Part shown: positions 22,901 through 36,519 of the stretch, piece after piece | Position numbering within the stretch: position 1 is the first letter of the stretch | Layout of the letters: every line of letters starts with the position of its first letter | Source: Linnemannia schmuckeri | Lineage: Eukaryota; Mortierellomycota; Mortierellomycetes; Mortierellales; Mortierellaceae | DNA length: 64,000 bases | Direction: 5' to 3' | Assembly: GCA_029449235.1 (NCBI GenBank) | Contig: JANATG010000004.1 | Location: forward strand, 1,426,001-1,490,000 | Made by a program: the position numbers and the translations under genes | Notes under the pieces: model-generated | Database searches by the model: none | Told to the model about the DNA's origin: nothing | Seen by the model: only the letters and a program-made list of their open reading frames with translations

Positions 22901-25573
22901 GATACTTTGAGGAATCGCAATGCAAACTAGTCTTTTTCACGAGCAAAATCCACAAACCTCATGATAACGAAAAGAAATGGAGAAGAGAGAGAATGAGAGA
23001 GACCAACACTTTTGTGTGTAACGCTATTTTTTTTTTTTGAGCAAGTCTCTTTTTCATTCAGCGAAAACGAGACTGCACTAGCACGAGCAGCAAAGGAGCA
23101 AAGTAAAGGGATGACGAAAGACAGGGAAAGAAAGGCATGTGTACAAACTTGATCATCCCACTACTAGCTTCTATGGTCTACTGGCTCCATTTGTTCCTTT
23201 TCTAGGCTATCATTCTGATACTGCATTTCACTCCTTTCCTCCCCCACTAACGACATTTATTTTTCGCATTGCATAGAACACCATTCGACAATAATGTCTT
23301 CCTTACCTTCAAAATCTGTCGAGGTGCTTTTCTTAGATGCCCTCCTCTTCCCTCCTTCCTTCTTTACCTCCTTTCTTTCTTTTTCTCTTTTTCTTCATCT
23401 TCCCTATTCTTCCCCCTTTGTCCCTACTCTCTCTTTCCCCTTCGCTTTCATGAGATCAGATGAAAGATAGAAAAAACAATCGTGCACTTCCGAGCACGTC
23501 GTGCTGTGTCAATTCCTTTCAACCTGCACAATGACAATAATAGGAAGGAGGGGGAAGAAAAAAAACCTGTTATCTACCTTCCTTGCCTGGCAGACAGGCG
23601 GTGCTATCAGATTAATTTTTTTTTGCATGAGTGAAAATACAAAGAGACATGCCGGGACACTGGAGCAATAAATGGTGGATAGAAAAGTAATACGCATGGC
23701 ACAGACACAACCCGCGCGCGGTCTGTGGGCCTCTTTACCACAAACGAAATGAGAGGGTGCCTTTTTTTCCCCCCAGCGTAAAAAAAAAAAAAAGAAAAAA
23801 ATGGAACACGGGCTACAAAAGTAAGTAGGTACTTGTTCATGCATAGGGTAGCTTTGTGCTCAAACAAGCAAAAGACATGTATGTATGGGTAACAGTGCGC
23901 ACTTCTGGCAGATAGTGAAGATGGTACGGAGAAGGTGATCATGAACAGCATCAACAAACAATAGCAAACAATAGCAAACAATAGCAAACAACTACAGCTT
24001 CCTGCCGATTGAAGTTTTAGTTTTGAAACGCCTAATCCTTCTGCTGATGAAATGGAAGTAGACTACTACCCTCTTCGTTCGCGTCTATTGAGATTTTATT
24101 TATTTTGCCGTTGCGTTACGCGGGAAAGTCAAAATAAGCTGCAATGCATCCAAACGTCCATAAGGTCTAGTCGCTACAGCTTCTACAAAGACGCGTTGCT
24201 GACATGATTCTCATTCACCTTCGATCATCCATTCCGAGGAGTAATAATGCCCTTTTTCACGCTCTATTTATCCGAGCTACAACTTTCCTTGGCCATAGTC
24301 ATTCTAATCACCGTGATTGTCGATAGTTGCACTGCATTGTAGCAGTAAGTAACAACAAATACATTCACAGCATTAAAAGATAAAAGTTAGAAAATCCAAG
24401 CGGGCCATAATTCGATCGTACAAAGGGTCACTTGAAATGAGAAAAAGATGGTTACGCGCATTGACTGAACAAACGGGACATAAGAAGGAGAGGGTAAAGT
24501 TGTACCACAAAAGTGTCGCTCGACTCCGCTTTGGTTATTTAGTCTTTTCTGTGCAACGACAAAAGAAGAAAACACAAACGACAGGCGGGAGACACGCACC
24601 AAGTGGCCAGAGGAAGGCGGAAGTAAAGGGAATGATGCTAGTTATTGCTATCATGTTTTTGTGCATACAAGGCGGAGTTTGCTTTGCTTATGCCTTTCCT
24701 ACTTCTTTTCCTACTGTAGAATGAAACCTTTGGAAGAGCGCCAGCCTGACAGAAAAGCCAATTCTTTTTCTGTTAGAGAAATCAAGTTTGCTTCTTTCAA
24801 TCTCCCAACCCTAATCTCAACTCCTCTTTTTGATAGATACTCATCGCGCGGTACATAGTTTACTAATAAATTTTTTTTTTTGCGTTTTTGGTGATGAAGA
24901 AAAAACGGGACTTTGTAAAACTCTCGGGAAGGAAGTGTAGAAAGGAAAGGGTGACCGCCAAACCCTTTTTTTCTCAGTCGAGTTTTGTCGCACTTTTTTT
25001 TGGTGCTTACCGTGTGTTTCCCATTCCATCCCGACTGTTAGACTTTTTTTCGACTCCATCCCATGCCGTCCTATGAACCATGCCATGCCATGCCATCAAC
25101 CACACCATTCCATACCGTACCGCCGTTGTAGCTCCGCACCATCATGTGTACGGATGCCTCCATACCGAATGCATGGATGGTTGTCAAAAAAGAATGCGTT
25201 TTGTTCGGTGTCAATCGGTCAGGTATTCTCATGTTCTCTCACTTCACTTCCCTCTTCTCGCTTCCTTTCCCACCTGCAACTCCGGATAGGCCGCCCAAAC
25301 TCAACCAACCCCTGCTTCAACTCTTTTTTATCCCGCCTGGTCGCGCCATGAAAAATACTCAGTCACAGGAAACTTCCCAGCAGACAAACAGACACGCAAA
25401 CAGCAAGCAAATAACAGCACAGTGAACGAAGCGACCATCATGCATACAGGGCCATTCGCAATTGCATAATCACCACCAAAGCGCAGAAGCTTTTTTCCCA
25501 CTCTTTTTTTTGCTCACCTCTTTTTTTCTTTTAGAATTCGCTCTAAAGAGGAAAAGCAAGCATTGGAAAGCAC

Positions 25574-25613
<40 letters not shown>

Positions 25614-27003
25614 GGGGGGGGGGGGGGGGGGAGGGGGGGCCTTTTCGCAACAATGATGATGGATAATGAAGGGATATCGCCCATTTTGCATTGAAATTTC
25701 CTATCCTCTGGTTCATAGACCAAAAGCAATAATGCTTCGTTCCAATAGAACCAATCGGGAACGATATGTGGAACTAAAAACCAATCCATGAAGGGGGTCC
25801 AGAAGCTGGAATCCTGGATGTTGTTCTTGAACAAAGGGGGACGACAGAGAACAGCAACAACGAGGGGAGGAGAGAGGAAGAACAATCGCAATCGCCGAGG
25901 AAGATTAGCGCAAGAGCTGTGTCTGCCTCCGTGTTCTCGAACCCCCTCCCCCCCCCCCATTTCTTCCTTTCTTCTGAAAAAGCACGCTGTTCAATCGAGT
26001 GAGAACAAATCCTTTTTCCCCCCCCCCCCCCCCCCCCCTTCCTTTTTTTTTTTTCGTTCTGTTCAAACCTTCGATGGACTCGGGAAAGGAAAGGAAAGGA
26101 AAGGAAAGGCGGTAAAAACAGGAAAAATAAATGTTGAGAGCATTGGGAAAAAAGGGCCAGAAGGGACAATGGATAGGACAAGATGGGATGGACACAAGGA
26201 AAGATACTTTTTTCAAGTTATGAAGGGTAGTCTCCTTCAAACGTATTCAATTGATCGCACATCTCTTCGTTGAGGGAGAAGAGGGAGAGAAGTATCAACA
26301 ACAAGGACAACGCCGGCTTATTTTTTCTTGCTCACAGAAAAAAAAACCACAAACACAAACAGAGAGAGACAAGGAAGGACCATGTTAGGTCATCCACCCC
26401 ATCCCATCCCATCCATCCATCTTCGGTTTGCTTGTTCACGCATTCGTGTTTCTTTGGCGCGATGGATGAATGGGATGGGATCTTCCTTCTTCGCTTTCAC
26501 ATATCCGCGGACAATATAGTTCCAAGGTGTCGCCACTTTCTAAGTAAAGTATCTCGTGGTATGAGCTTCTTGACAAGCGAGGGGATGTTGGTTCACTCTC
26601 TGACGAGTATCGTTACGGGTATTTTTTTTCTCTTTCTCGCTTTCCTTCCCCATTCCTCTTGGTGTGATTGACTAAGCAGGCAGACAAAACGCGTTCTTTG
26701 TTGCGTGTGCAGGTCGATCGTGTTTTTCTTTGCCTCGTGCTCGTCCGTTGTGTTCATGCTATTCATTTTTTTATCACTCCGTCCGTCGTCATCGTCGTCT
26801 TTCGTCTTTTATCACACATCCCCCTTTTTTTTGTCAAGGAAACCCCTGCAGAACAACGTCAGGCACAAAACGCATGCCTCAGCAATGAGGAAATAACAAG
26901 TGAAAAAGAATAGTAGCCACAGCAACTCTTCTCCTTCCTCGTTGACCTACTTACTCTTCGTCACGAGCAAAATCGCAGAATCAACAAGAACAACAAAATC
27001 TCG

Positions 27004-27037
<34 letters not shown>

Positions 27038-28396
27038 CTGCCTTAACGCCATCCGTCGCGTTTCCTTTGTTAATTTACTTGTTCGTTGACAAGTATGGTA
27101 TCAAAGCAGACTACGAGGAGAAGGAAGTAATGAAGAGAGGGGATGCCAGACAACAGCAACAATAAAGCAGTAGGTGGCCAGCTGACACACACAGACGCAA
27201 AAACATATTTGATTTCGCCAAACCACATTTTGTACCCACGCAAAGCAAGTAAAGAGAAAGAGGAGGAGGGAAACAGGAGGAGGAGGTATAAAGGAGGCAT
27301 GGCAAGAGTCTGTAAGGGAGGATCCAGGCCAACTTTTTTTTATTATTTGTCATAAGTTGTAGTCAATTGAAAGTAAAACATACAGTCCTACAATGCCACA
27401 TACAAACAAAGAGAGAGGACGGTGGAAAGAAGACAGAGAACAAAGTAAGGGATAGATGTTAATGGAGCAAACAACGCCAACATCAACAACAGCAACCATA
27501 TTTCTCAATAGAGACTGAACACCATAAACCTCCTACAGTCAATACCTTTACCCACCGCACACACCAACTGATAAAAAAAGGTCGGCAAACAAAACAAGGA
27601 AAGAAGGAAGGAACGAAGGAAAGGACAAAAGGCCAACGCACAGGGGTGCATGGCACGGCATGGCATAAACATCCATCCCACTGTTCGTTCATTCATGCAA
27701 AGCATTGTCCCTCTTCCATCATCATGCTCTTTTGTTGCTGCTGGCTTCTTTTTCGCTACTTTGCTCATCCTGCCTTGTCCCTTGCCCTGCTTTGTCCTTT
27801 GCTCTGGGTTGCCCTTTTGTCTCTTCTTTTGCTTTCCACTTCTTTTCTTGTCACTGCTCAGAAAGGAGAATGAGCAGAAACATAAGCAATAAGCGTAAGC
27901 AATAGGAATGAGAAAGAAAGAAAAAAGAAAAAAAAAAAAAGCATGAGCCAAGGGGTTCGCTGTATGAGCCATGAGCGACGGGAAACTAGCAATTTGTGTA
28001 CACATGTGTGGATGGATGGGGCAATGCGAGAGGATGGACAGAGAAAGAGAAACATCGCGTCTATGGAGAATTGGTCTTACCTTACACTCTCGGGACATTC
28101 ACCTTTTCTAGATATCCATGTCCCCTCCTGTGCCATGCCATGCGGTGCCAGTACGGTGTGCGCCAAGGTTCTTTTAACCACTCTCTATCATCTTTTGCCG
28201 TATCTAGTACACGTATCTACTAAGCAAAATAGGCCAGCCGGGTCGCCTGTTATTCATCCGAACAGTGGTTGTTTTGTTATATCGTTCATTTGGTTATTTA
28301 TTCAGTAGTCATACAAGAGAGCCGCGACAAAAAAAAAGCAAGCGCATGAGAGAGCTGTCTAGACGAAAAAAAAAAAAAAAATAAAAAAAAAAGGAT
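19914..28396. other. 8.5-kb gene-free, low-complexity spacer
   Basis: I see no convincing gene, RNA gene or transposon here. The stretch is rich in long homopolymers and simple repeats: poly-T about 22680-22706, an (AG)n tract running into poly-G at 25574-25639, poly-C about 26018-26038, poly-A 27004-27034 and poly-A near 28364-28392. A 10-bp unit (acaatagcaa) is repeated three times at about 23958-23990. Next to the giant gene (20041-20460) the minus strand is strongly pyrimidine-rich, which is common in fungal promoters and 5' leaders. Short open frames in the spacer have biased, repeat-driven composition. Confidence 0.6.
25574..25639. repeat. (AG)n microsatellite joined to poly-G
   Basis: About 19 AG units followed by a run of G interrupted by single A bases. 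It lies in the large spacer upstream of the giant gene. Confidence 0.9.
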
Positions 28397-31300
28397 CTAT
28401 GGAGAGATCATGAAGCTCACGTCTCCGTTCCCAGGCGACTCTGGGGCATAATAAAAGCCGGCCATGAGGACAAAATAACTCAAGATCAGAATGCTGCCCT
28501 TGAAGTAGTTACTCTTACCCTCAATGTAGGTGTACGTCAACAAAAAGACAGAGAACAACATCGAGAACACATCCCACCGCGGGAAGATCAAGTTGAACGT
28601 AAACTTCCACATCTGCACTTTGCCATAGTTCAGCCAGGCAGAGACCGCTACCATCGCCGGAATCTGGATCAGACACACCTGCAACGCGTATGCAGATCCA
28701 ATCTCCATCGACAACGCAATGTTCCCGTACATCGCAAACGAGATTGCGTTCATGAACTCGGTCACGTTAGGGACAAGCGCAAACAGAGTCAACCCCAACA
28801 GTTTCTCGTCAATCGACGATACCGCATCCACACTGTCCACCAAGATTTCTATATCGAACAAAAAAACAAGAGGATTAATGCTCTACTCCACTTTACTTTA
28901 CATTCATCATCATCATAAACAATCCATCTTTCAAACACAAAAAAGGGTATCTGCTAAGGTTTTTCGAGCTCCACGTGGGCCAATCTCCTCTATTTTCTGT
29001 TGCTTACCTGCAATGATAGAATACAAAACTGTACAAGATAGCAGCACGGTAGCACTCTTGGCCTTGGACCAATTGGGCGAGTCGTGTCCACCATGAGCCT
29101 CGTCGTCCTCCTCGTCATGCTCGTGCTTGAGCGAGTCCTGATCCATCGAAAGCGATGAAAGCAATCCTTGCGCAGCATGGAGTGCTGGCGCGTGAACAGT
29201 GTTGCTACCGCCTGCTTCAGGAGCCGAATGAGGGGGTCGTCTTTCACTCAAGCCTCCTTGAGAGGAAGTTGCCTGATAATCTGTTGCAGCAGCGGGTCGG
29301 CCCATCTCAGTATCAGTACGGTGAGGAGCTGCCGCTTGGGTTCCTGATCCATAGTGAAGCAATTGCTGGACAATGTGTGTTGGAAGAAGCTTTCTGTAAA
29401 TGGACGAGTCGCGGATCGAGTGCTGCTGAGGTTCGTGCCAAATCTGCTTGACGTGAGTTCTGAGTGAGAACCAAATACCGATCAAGTAGGCCGAGGGCAA
29501 GATGATGCAGCAAAAGTACATCAATGGCTTGACATTCTTCTGGAAAAAAATATCGTCTGCTGGATTGGGTTGGTGATGGTAGCAGCGCTGGCAAGTCGCC
29601 TCGATGGGGAGAGGTACCGACTCAGGGCAAGGTGTGCAGCGAATCTCAAACTAATATGGCAATTGCACGTGAACGTGGGTGTTAGGGACGAATCAAAAGT
29701 AAACCGTAGTCATCAGTATCGACAGATATTCAGACATATCTATGATGACTTACGCGACCGTAGATAGAGTAGAACAGTGTTGGTGTCAAGACACCAATGA
29801 GGGACATGATAAGCATGGTAGCAGTGACACCTAATTACAAAAGCAATAAGAGTTCGTCAGGTTAGTACCAATATACAACTGAAGCGTACTCAGTTGGCGA
29901 TAAAACAAAGACCAGGGCTAGTACCTGCACTTTTGGCGTTGAACTTTTGCTCCTTCTTCTTGACAGCTCCACTCATCATACTCATTCCAGGCATCAACAG
30001 AATTCCAGCCAAGAAACTTCCAATGAGAGCTCCTTCTGTGATGAGACCTTTGCCTTGGGTTAGCGCGACAGAGTACAGGATAATTTCAATGATGGATCCA
30101 AAAGTGGCGTTGATCACAGCACCCATGCCTAAGGACGACTGGGCAGAGATCGACGAGACAGCCATGCCAATAAAGTACGACAGAGGGATCACAGACGCCA
30201 GTCCCAATGAAAAAATGACCTCGGGCGAAGTAATTAGAGTGCCATGACCGAGAACCTTAGTCAAGACATATTCATCCAGAATGGTGAAGAGGACGACGGG
30301 CATCAAGTTGATGAAGATGATGTTGGTGCCGTCGTATGTGTACTTGTAGTACTGGAACCCAATCGCGTCATAAGTACAAAGAAGGATCTCCGACCGTTGA
30401 GGAGAGAGTGAAAGCGAGCTGCCGCGCTTAAAGTTGAGTCGCAGCGGATCCCTGTGCAAGTGGGTAGCGAGAACGTAGGTAAACTTGCCCATTGGAATCG
30501 AGACGACCATGAACCAGCACAAGCAAGAGACAAACATATGCAGGGGTCCTATGATGATGTCGTTGTGAAATTGTAGCGGAGATCAATCAAGAGGAAGGGA
30601 TATGTACCAGCCAAAGATCTGTCATTTCAGGTATATATCGAATATCACACTGTACGGTACATCATCCAATGTTGACAGCAATGCTATGACAACACACAAA
30701 CAAAAGAAATGCCTTACCGATCAAGAGGTAGTAAAAAATGTAATAGATGATTCCTCCCAGACGAAGGCGGTAGATGGTGCTGGGAAGGTGTCTGATAAAG
30801 GTCCAAATCTTGCGATAAAATGGCACCTTGCGTTCTCGCTCCAGAACTGAGCTGCCTCTTGAGAGGAGTGGTCGAGATTCGTCACCGTGTCCATTGTTGC
30901 TCGATGCGCTGGCGCTGTGCATACGGTCCGTCCTGAGTTCTCCTGGTGGTAATTCACGCTCGACATATTGTCCAAAGGGCCAGACGAGGTAGTACGAAAG
31001 TCCGAGTACGACCCGTCCGTATGCACTTCCTCCGAAGGGGACCAGATAGAGAACGATGCCGATGATGAAGCAGACAAGGGCGAGCCACCAACCAAACACG
31101 AGAGTCCAGAGTACGTTGCCGACAGAGAGATATAGATCGGCGGAAGGTTGAGAGTGGAGGGCCGAGTTGGCTTTGCGGATGACGGAGCGGGACTTCTTGT
31201 AAAGAGCTGGTTTCCAAAGAGGCAGACCGAAGGGATGTGTTTGGTTGAGCGTCTACACGGATAAAACCAAAGAGGTGTAACGTAGGGTCGACAATGTTAA

Positions 31301-32449
31301 AATGAACGCCAAGCCAAACAGCAGTTGGATAGAAACAGGTGACCCAAAGTTCTGGGTTTGATTCGTTTTTTTAAACTGAATGTCGTTATTCGTTCAAAGA
31401 AGATAAAGAAGCCCAATGGTATTGAGGACCTCGATCCACCACTGCCCTGTCGTCCCTGGCCTCCATAGCGCCATCTTTTGTCCCTGTCAACCAGCCTTTT
31501 ATCCTATATCCTTTGGCTTTTAGTTCCTCTGCTCCTCGTCTATTATCCATGTGTTGTTGCGTCGTTCTGCGTTAATCTGCATTGTTGCGTAATTAAAAGA
31601 ATGAGAGGGGAAAGAGAACAACAAAAGAGTGATCACGAGCAATAAAAAAACCATTCAAACAACTGGTTTATCGCTTCACTTTTTTTCAAGGGGGAAGAGG
31701 AGACAAGTGAGGCCCAAGTTGTGTCAGCACACTTGCGCAGACACTTAGAACCGCAAGAATGTCGATGACCTTACCTCCTGCCTATCTTTGAGTGTCAAGG
31801 GTTCAGCCTCACTTCCTTCACCATCGTCCTCCTCTTCCGATTGATTGTCGTATTGATCGTTTCCAGACCGGTCGTCATAGTCATCACCGGCCAAAATGCG
31901 CGTTGATCTCCGGGACATGCGTGGGCGGGCACGACTGTGGCTTGAACGATTGTCATCATCTTCCTGCTGGTTATCGTAGTCGTCCTCGTCCTCGTCCTCG
32001 TCCGACGATCGGTTACGTTGGCGGATAGAGGACCGACTTGATCCTGGGCGTTTGCCGTGTGCTGGACGACGCCGACGACTACCTGAGCCACCAAAGTTGT
32101 CGGCGTTGAGCAGGGTAGACGAGTGTCGGACGGAAAGCTTTGGTCGTTTTGAGTTGCCTGTAAAGGACGAAGTTGGTCCGCTCTGCCGTTGCTGTGTTGG
32201 TGTCCTTTGACCTGAGGCTAGAGAGGCCGTTTCATGGTTGCTGTTGTTATTGTTGTACTTGACGGTCGAATTTGAGGCATTGGACCCCAGGGAGTTGATA
32301 GACACTCTACGCGAGTCCCGCTGGGGGTGTGGTGGAGGGCGGTGAGAGGGGGGGGGATGTTCTTCAGAGTTTGAGTCTCTGGTAGCTTCTTGAGGGAGGT
32401 TGATGTTCTCGAGTTCGTCGCTGAGATGGGAGTCCCTGGAATTGGCCAT
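28397..32449 (-). CDS. VNX1-like vacuolar cation/H+ antiporter (CaCA superfamily)
   Basis: Six exons: 31775-32449, 30718-31252, 29925-30548, 29754-29830, 29008-29650, 28397-28848 (3,006 bases, 1,001 residues). The N-terminal exon encodes about 225 hydrophilic residues rich in Ser, Asp, Glu and Arg. Membrane segments follow, starting at GWWLALVCFIIGIVLYLVPFG, and WPFGQYVERE is typical of the fungal VNX1 branch. The central exons carry the first exchanger repeat (GMGAVINATFGSIIEII, near 30060-30140), matching the alpha-1 signature with its GNATFGS-like core. The last exon carries the second repeat (LTLFALVPNVTEFMNAISFA). Known relatives exchange Na+, K+ or Ca2+ for protons at the vacuole membrane; which ion this one moves cannot be told. 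A cytoplasmic loop (about 29050-29400) is rich in His, Ser and acidic residues. Intron 31253-31774 is unusually long (522 bp). Its length is close to yeast Vnx1 (about 900 residues). Confidence 0.85.
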
Positions 32450-34490
32450 TTCTTTCCGGGGATTAGAGTTCGGCGGGGATGAGTTAGAACGCAGTAGGCG
32501 TCAGAGTGTATGTATGAGGGGGATAGCGTAAGAGGGAGGAGTGTAGACTACGAGAGAAAGAGAGAAGTGAGAGTAGGAGTAAAGAAAAGAAATGAAGGAA
32601 AAAAAGGAGCTGTAGAAAGGATAGAATAACGAGGTGTAGAAGAAGAGCAACAGTGGAAAGTAAGAAGAGAAGAAACAAAAAAGATAAGATTCGGAGAACA
32701 AAGGTGGCTTTGATCACGAGGATGATGATGATGATAATGATTTCATTGCACACATCAAGCCAGGCACAGGCACAGTAGTCAATTTTATGTATGAATGTTT
32801 GTGAACACACAACAAATGTATCTATCATAAGGGAGGGAAAACTAAAGCGAGTTAGCTTGCTTGACCATCGGAGTCAAGGAGCAAGGTGTGGTCTCAAAAG
32901 GGCAGGGAAGAAGAACGAGGAAGGAGATACCGTGGTAGCGACATGCACTACTTTTATAACGCACAACACCAACTTTATTCATATGCTTTTCTCCTTTCGT
33001 TCCATGGCGTCTGCGAAATGCCGAAATGATCGAAATTCATCCTGGAAAGGATTCGGAAAATACCGACCACGGATGCCTTGCCATGCGTCCCTGTCCGTGT
33101 GCGCCTCTCTCTGTGCTCGTCTATGTCTGCGGACACGAAGGGAAAATCGAAGATGCATGCTCACCGTCAGACAAGAAATGTTGGAAGAAGAGACAGTGCC
33201 ACAGGGTCCACTCTTCTCTCCTTTTGGTAATATGTGGACGCACACAAGATAAGGTGGGAAACAGGAGGGCATACTTACAACTGGCCCACATCGTCTCAGA
33301 AGCGTGTCGATTGTAGTGTGGTGCGACATGAAGTGACCTAGGGTAAGAGGTTTGGGTTGAAAGTTGAGCAAGAAGAACTGAATACATGTGAGGGATTGAA
33401 GAAGAATAATGAAAAAAGAAGCGGGGAACGGTGGCTGTGTGTCTGTGATTGTGCATCAGTTAAACGTCGAGAAAGGAGAACGAAGAGAAAGAAGAATAGG
33501 AAGAGAAAGAAGCGTCGCCCGCTGCAGCGGGAATAAACGACGGTATTTATCCATCGGCCGGATCATGAGTAACAACGAAAGAGCAACCAACAACAGGGTA
33601 TTGGCACACGAAAGGCCAATGTGCAACCTTTTCGACGTCTCCTTCTCCACAACAGCCCCGGATTTCCGAGCGAGGGTAGTTTTTTCACCCTGGGTCGAAT
33701 AATAAACTATAAACCAACGAATTGATCCGTCGCAACAACAGTTTGTGTGTGCTAGTGGACGAATTACAAAAAAAGGCGGGGGTTACGAGGATTAATGGGT
33801 GTTTTGCTGTTGCTGTTGCTGTTGCTGTTGTTGTTGTTGTTATTGTTGTTGTCCATGATGATCTTTCTTGATTGTGTGGGGTAGGCAACGTCCATTTGTT
33901 AAAGAAGGACGCAGTTTGACCACGGGATCGCCTTTCTTTTTGTCCAAGAGTTAAAGTGGTTGGACCAGTCGTTCAACTCGTTTTGCCAGAGACCAATTGA
34001 TTGTGTTGCCACCAATATTTGTGTGAGTAGTTAAACTGCGGGCTGAAAAAGAGGCTTGCTACGGAAATGGAGCAGTGAGTGTCTGTGTCTCCACTTTTTT
34101 TTTTCACATTCTTTCCCATTCGGTGAGCAAAGGAGATGAAAAAATAAAGGGTGGGGCCTAAACTGGGGCTAGGGGTATGTCTTTTTTCTCCGCCCTTTCT
34201 CTTGTACTGTACTGTTCTCTGTCTCCATTCGACTCACATTCATATCCATTCACACAGTACCGGTACACAGTGCAGAAGCCACTTTTCTCTTCGGACCTTT
34301 CTTGCCTTTCTTTGTCTTTAACTTCTTTTTTTCACCAACCTCCTTTTCTTTTCCCTCTTTATTATTTCTACTCTCCTCTCCACCCTCTCAACTTCTCTCC
34401 TCAGTCCTTCTGTCACTTGCGCATCTCTTTTTTACTCTTTTCATTCTCCCACTTTTCTCACTCTCAAAAAAAAACTCTCACTTTACAGAA
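32450..34490. other. Divergent promoter region between the antiporter and the MoaA gene
   Basis: This spacer separates two divergently transcribed genes. On the minus strand next to the antiporter start (32500-32700) it is pyrimidine-rich, and on the plus strand next to the MoaA start (34300-34480) it is again C/T-rich; both look like fungal leaders. A (TTGCTG/TTG)n run lies at about 33804-33853. I see no gene: the open frames in this stretch lack family motifs and overlap one another. Confidence 0.5.
33804..33853. repeat. Trinucleotide repeat (GTT/GCT)n
   Basis: About fifty bases of TTG/CTG triplets (CAA/CAG on the other strand). It is upstream of the MoaA gene and not inside any supported reading frame. 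Confidence 0.85.
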
Positions 34491-36324
34491 ATGACATCGC
34501 CATGGCTCCTCTCACGGTCAAGGCACATCGCCACTTTCTCAAGGTCCACCAACTTCGCTCATTCCGCAGCTGCACATAAACAACCTACCATCACCGCCGC
34601 ATTCACCGCTGCATTCCTCCAACATAACGCTATTAACATCGACAACTCGAGCAGCATACGCCGCCACTTTTCTATGCCTGCACTTGCTCAAGAAGAAGAC
34701 CCGGTTGTCCCATCTATCCAGCAAGTCATGAAAGCAAGAGCTCAGGTACTTTTTTTCTTTCTTATTTTTCAACTTTGTTCCGTTGCAAGTAAACGAACGG
34801 CCAACGGTCCCCTTGGAGATACACTCACTGAAAGACGAACTAATAAATATACTTCTGTCATATATATAGGCCAAGATTGCAGCGATTGATCAGGAAAGAC
34901 CCTTTTCAAAAGTACTGACGGACAACTTTTCAAGGCAGCACACCTACTTGCGGATCTCTTTGACGGAAAAATGCAACCTTCGCTGTAAGTTGTTTATCTT
35001 TTGGACCCTAGGAATACAAACAAACAAGATAAAGCAAACAGCAACATGCTGCGCTTTCGTGCACATGGGTTTGCGATCTAATTACTAATACCGGCGTCTT
35101 TCTCACTTACCTCTTCCTAGGTACATACTGTATGCCAGCAGAAGGAGTGGATCTCTCGCCAAAGGACGACATCTTGACAACGCCCGAAATTATCCGCCTG
35201 GCTCGCCTGTTTGTTCAGGAAGGCGTGACAAAGATCAGGCTCACAGGAGGCGAACCCACCGTACGCAAGGATATTAATGAACTTGTCGGTATGTGCACTT
35301 CGCAATTGGGACTTTTCATCTAGGGAGTCAACACATCAGAAGATGACTCATCTTTCAGCCCCACTAACCTTTATGTGCTTTACGCTCATCGTCTCTAGAA
35401 CAACTGGGCCAGCTGCAACCAATGGGACTTAAGACGATTGCCATGACATCCAACGGCATTGCCCTGAAGCGAAAGTTACCCTCGCTTGTCAACAGTGGCA
35501 TGAACCTCCTCAACCTCAGTCTGGATACTCTGGATCGCTTCAAGTTTGAGCTGATGACACGCAGAAAGGGATTCGAGAGAGTCATGGAGACCATTGATGA
35601 CGCCCTTGCTTTGGGAATCGATCCTGTCAAGGTCAACTGCGTAGTCATGCGTGGCACTAACGACAAGGAAGTCCTTGACTTTGTTGAGTTTACACGGAAC
35701 AAGAAGGTCGACATTCGATTCATCGAATACATGCCCTTTGGAGGTAAGCACCAACAACAACAGCAAACAGATTGAACAAAAAAGTGCGACCAAACCGCAA
35801 TACCAGAAAAAAAAAAATTACAGAGGCGTGAGATAGCATTGGGTGGTACCCAAGTGTGTGTAGAGAAAGACATGTATTGACAAACATTTTATCCTGTTCT
35901 TTTTTTCATTATCGATATTCTAGGTAACAAGTGGAAGGAGAACAAACTAGTGCCCTATCAAGAGCTGATCAAGAACATCCAAGCTGTGCATCCTACGTTC
36001 AAGAAGCTTGTGGATGATCCCAACGACACCTCGAAAGCATATCACGTGCCCGGATTTGCAGGTCAAATCGGATTTATTACTTCAATGTCGGATCATTTCT
36101 GCGGAACTTGCAACCGACTTCGCATCACGGCTGACGGCAACTTGAAGGTGTGTCTGTTTGGAAACACGGAGGTATCTCTGAGGGATATGATGCGCCAGGG
36201 CAAGACTGATGATGAACTGAGGGAAGTCATCGAGATGGCAGTCAAGAACAAAAAGAAGCAGCACGCCGGTATGTCCAACCTCGTCAACATGAAGAACCGC
36301 CCCATGATCCTCATCGGTGGATAG
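34491..36324 (+). CDS. GTP 3',8-cyclase, MoaA/MOCS1A type, mitochondrial (molybdenum cofactor step 1)
   Basis: Five exons: 34491-34745, 34870-34984, 35121-35288, 35399-35743, 35924-36324 (427 residues). This radical-SAM enzyme converts GTP to 3',8-cyclo-GTP, the first step towards the molybdenum cofactor. The N-terminal 4Fe-4S motif reads TEKCNLRCTYCMPAEG with Cys120, Cys124 and Cys127; the intron at 34985-35120 splits the Cys124 codon. The second cluster site near the end, FCGTCNRLR with a later VCLFG, gives Cys354, Cys357 and Cys371 with the spacing usual for MoaA. The protein ends in Gly-Gly, needed in this family. The first 60 residues are basic and Ser-rich, as in a mitochondrial presequence, matching the known site of MOCS1. 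No MoaC domain follows in frame, unlike the fused cnxABC-type proteins of some fungi, so the second step must be encoded elsewhere. Confidence 0.92.
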
Positions 36325-36352
36325 GCAACGACTTGTCCCAACAACTCTATAT

Positions 36353-36358
36353 AATAAA
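36353..36358 (+). terminator. AATAAA polyadenylation signal of the MoaA gene
   Basis: AATAAA lies 29 bases after the stop codon at 36324, a plausible distance for a fungal 3' end. It is predicted from the motif only. Confidence 0.5.
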
Positions 36359-36519
36359 GCACTTGTACAACAGATTCAAGCAACGTCATCTTGTGCTGTA
36401 GGATCCTTGGCGTGCCGAGAAAAAAATACACATCTCCCTCTCTACGCACCAAACTACCTGTTCATCGTCGTTCTTCTTTTTGTTGGCTGTCTCTTAGAGC
36501 AGAAGACACAGGTACATTG

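Noticed and set aside
25514..26273. Frames of 111-161 codons on both strands around the poly-G and poly-C tracts
   Set aside because: They are open on both strands at once because of homopolymers and simple repeats; no protein-like composition.
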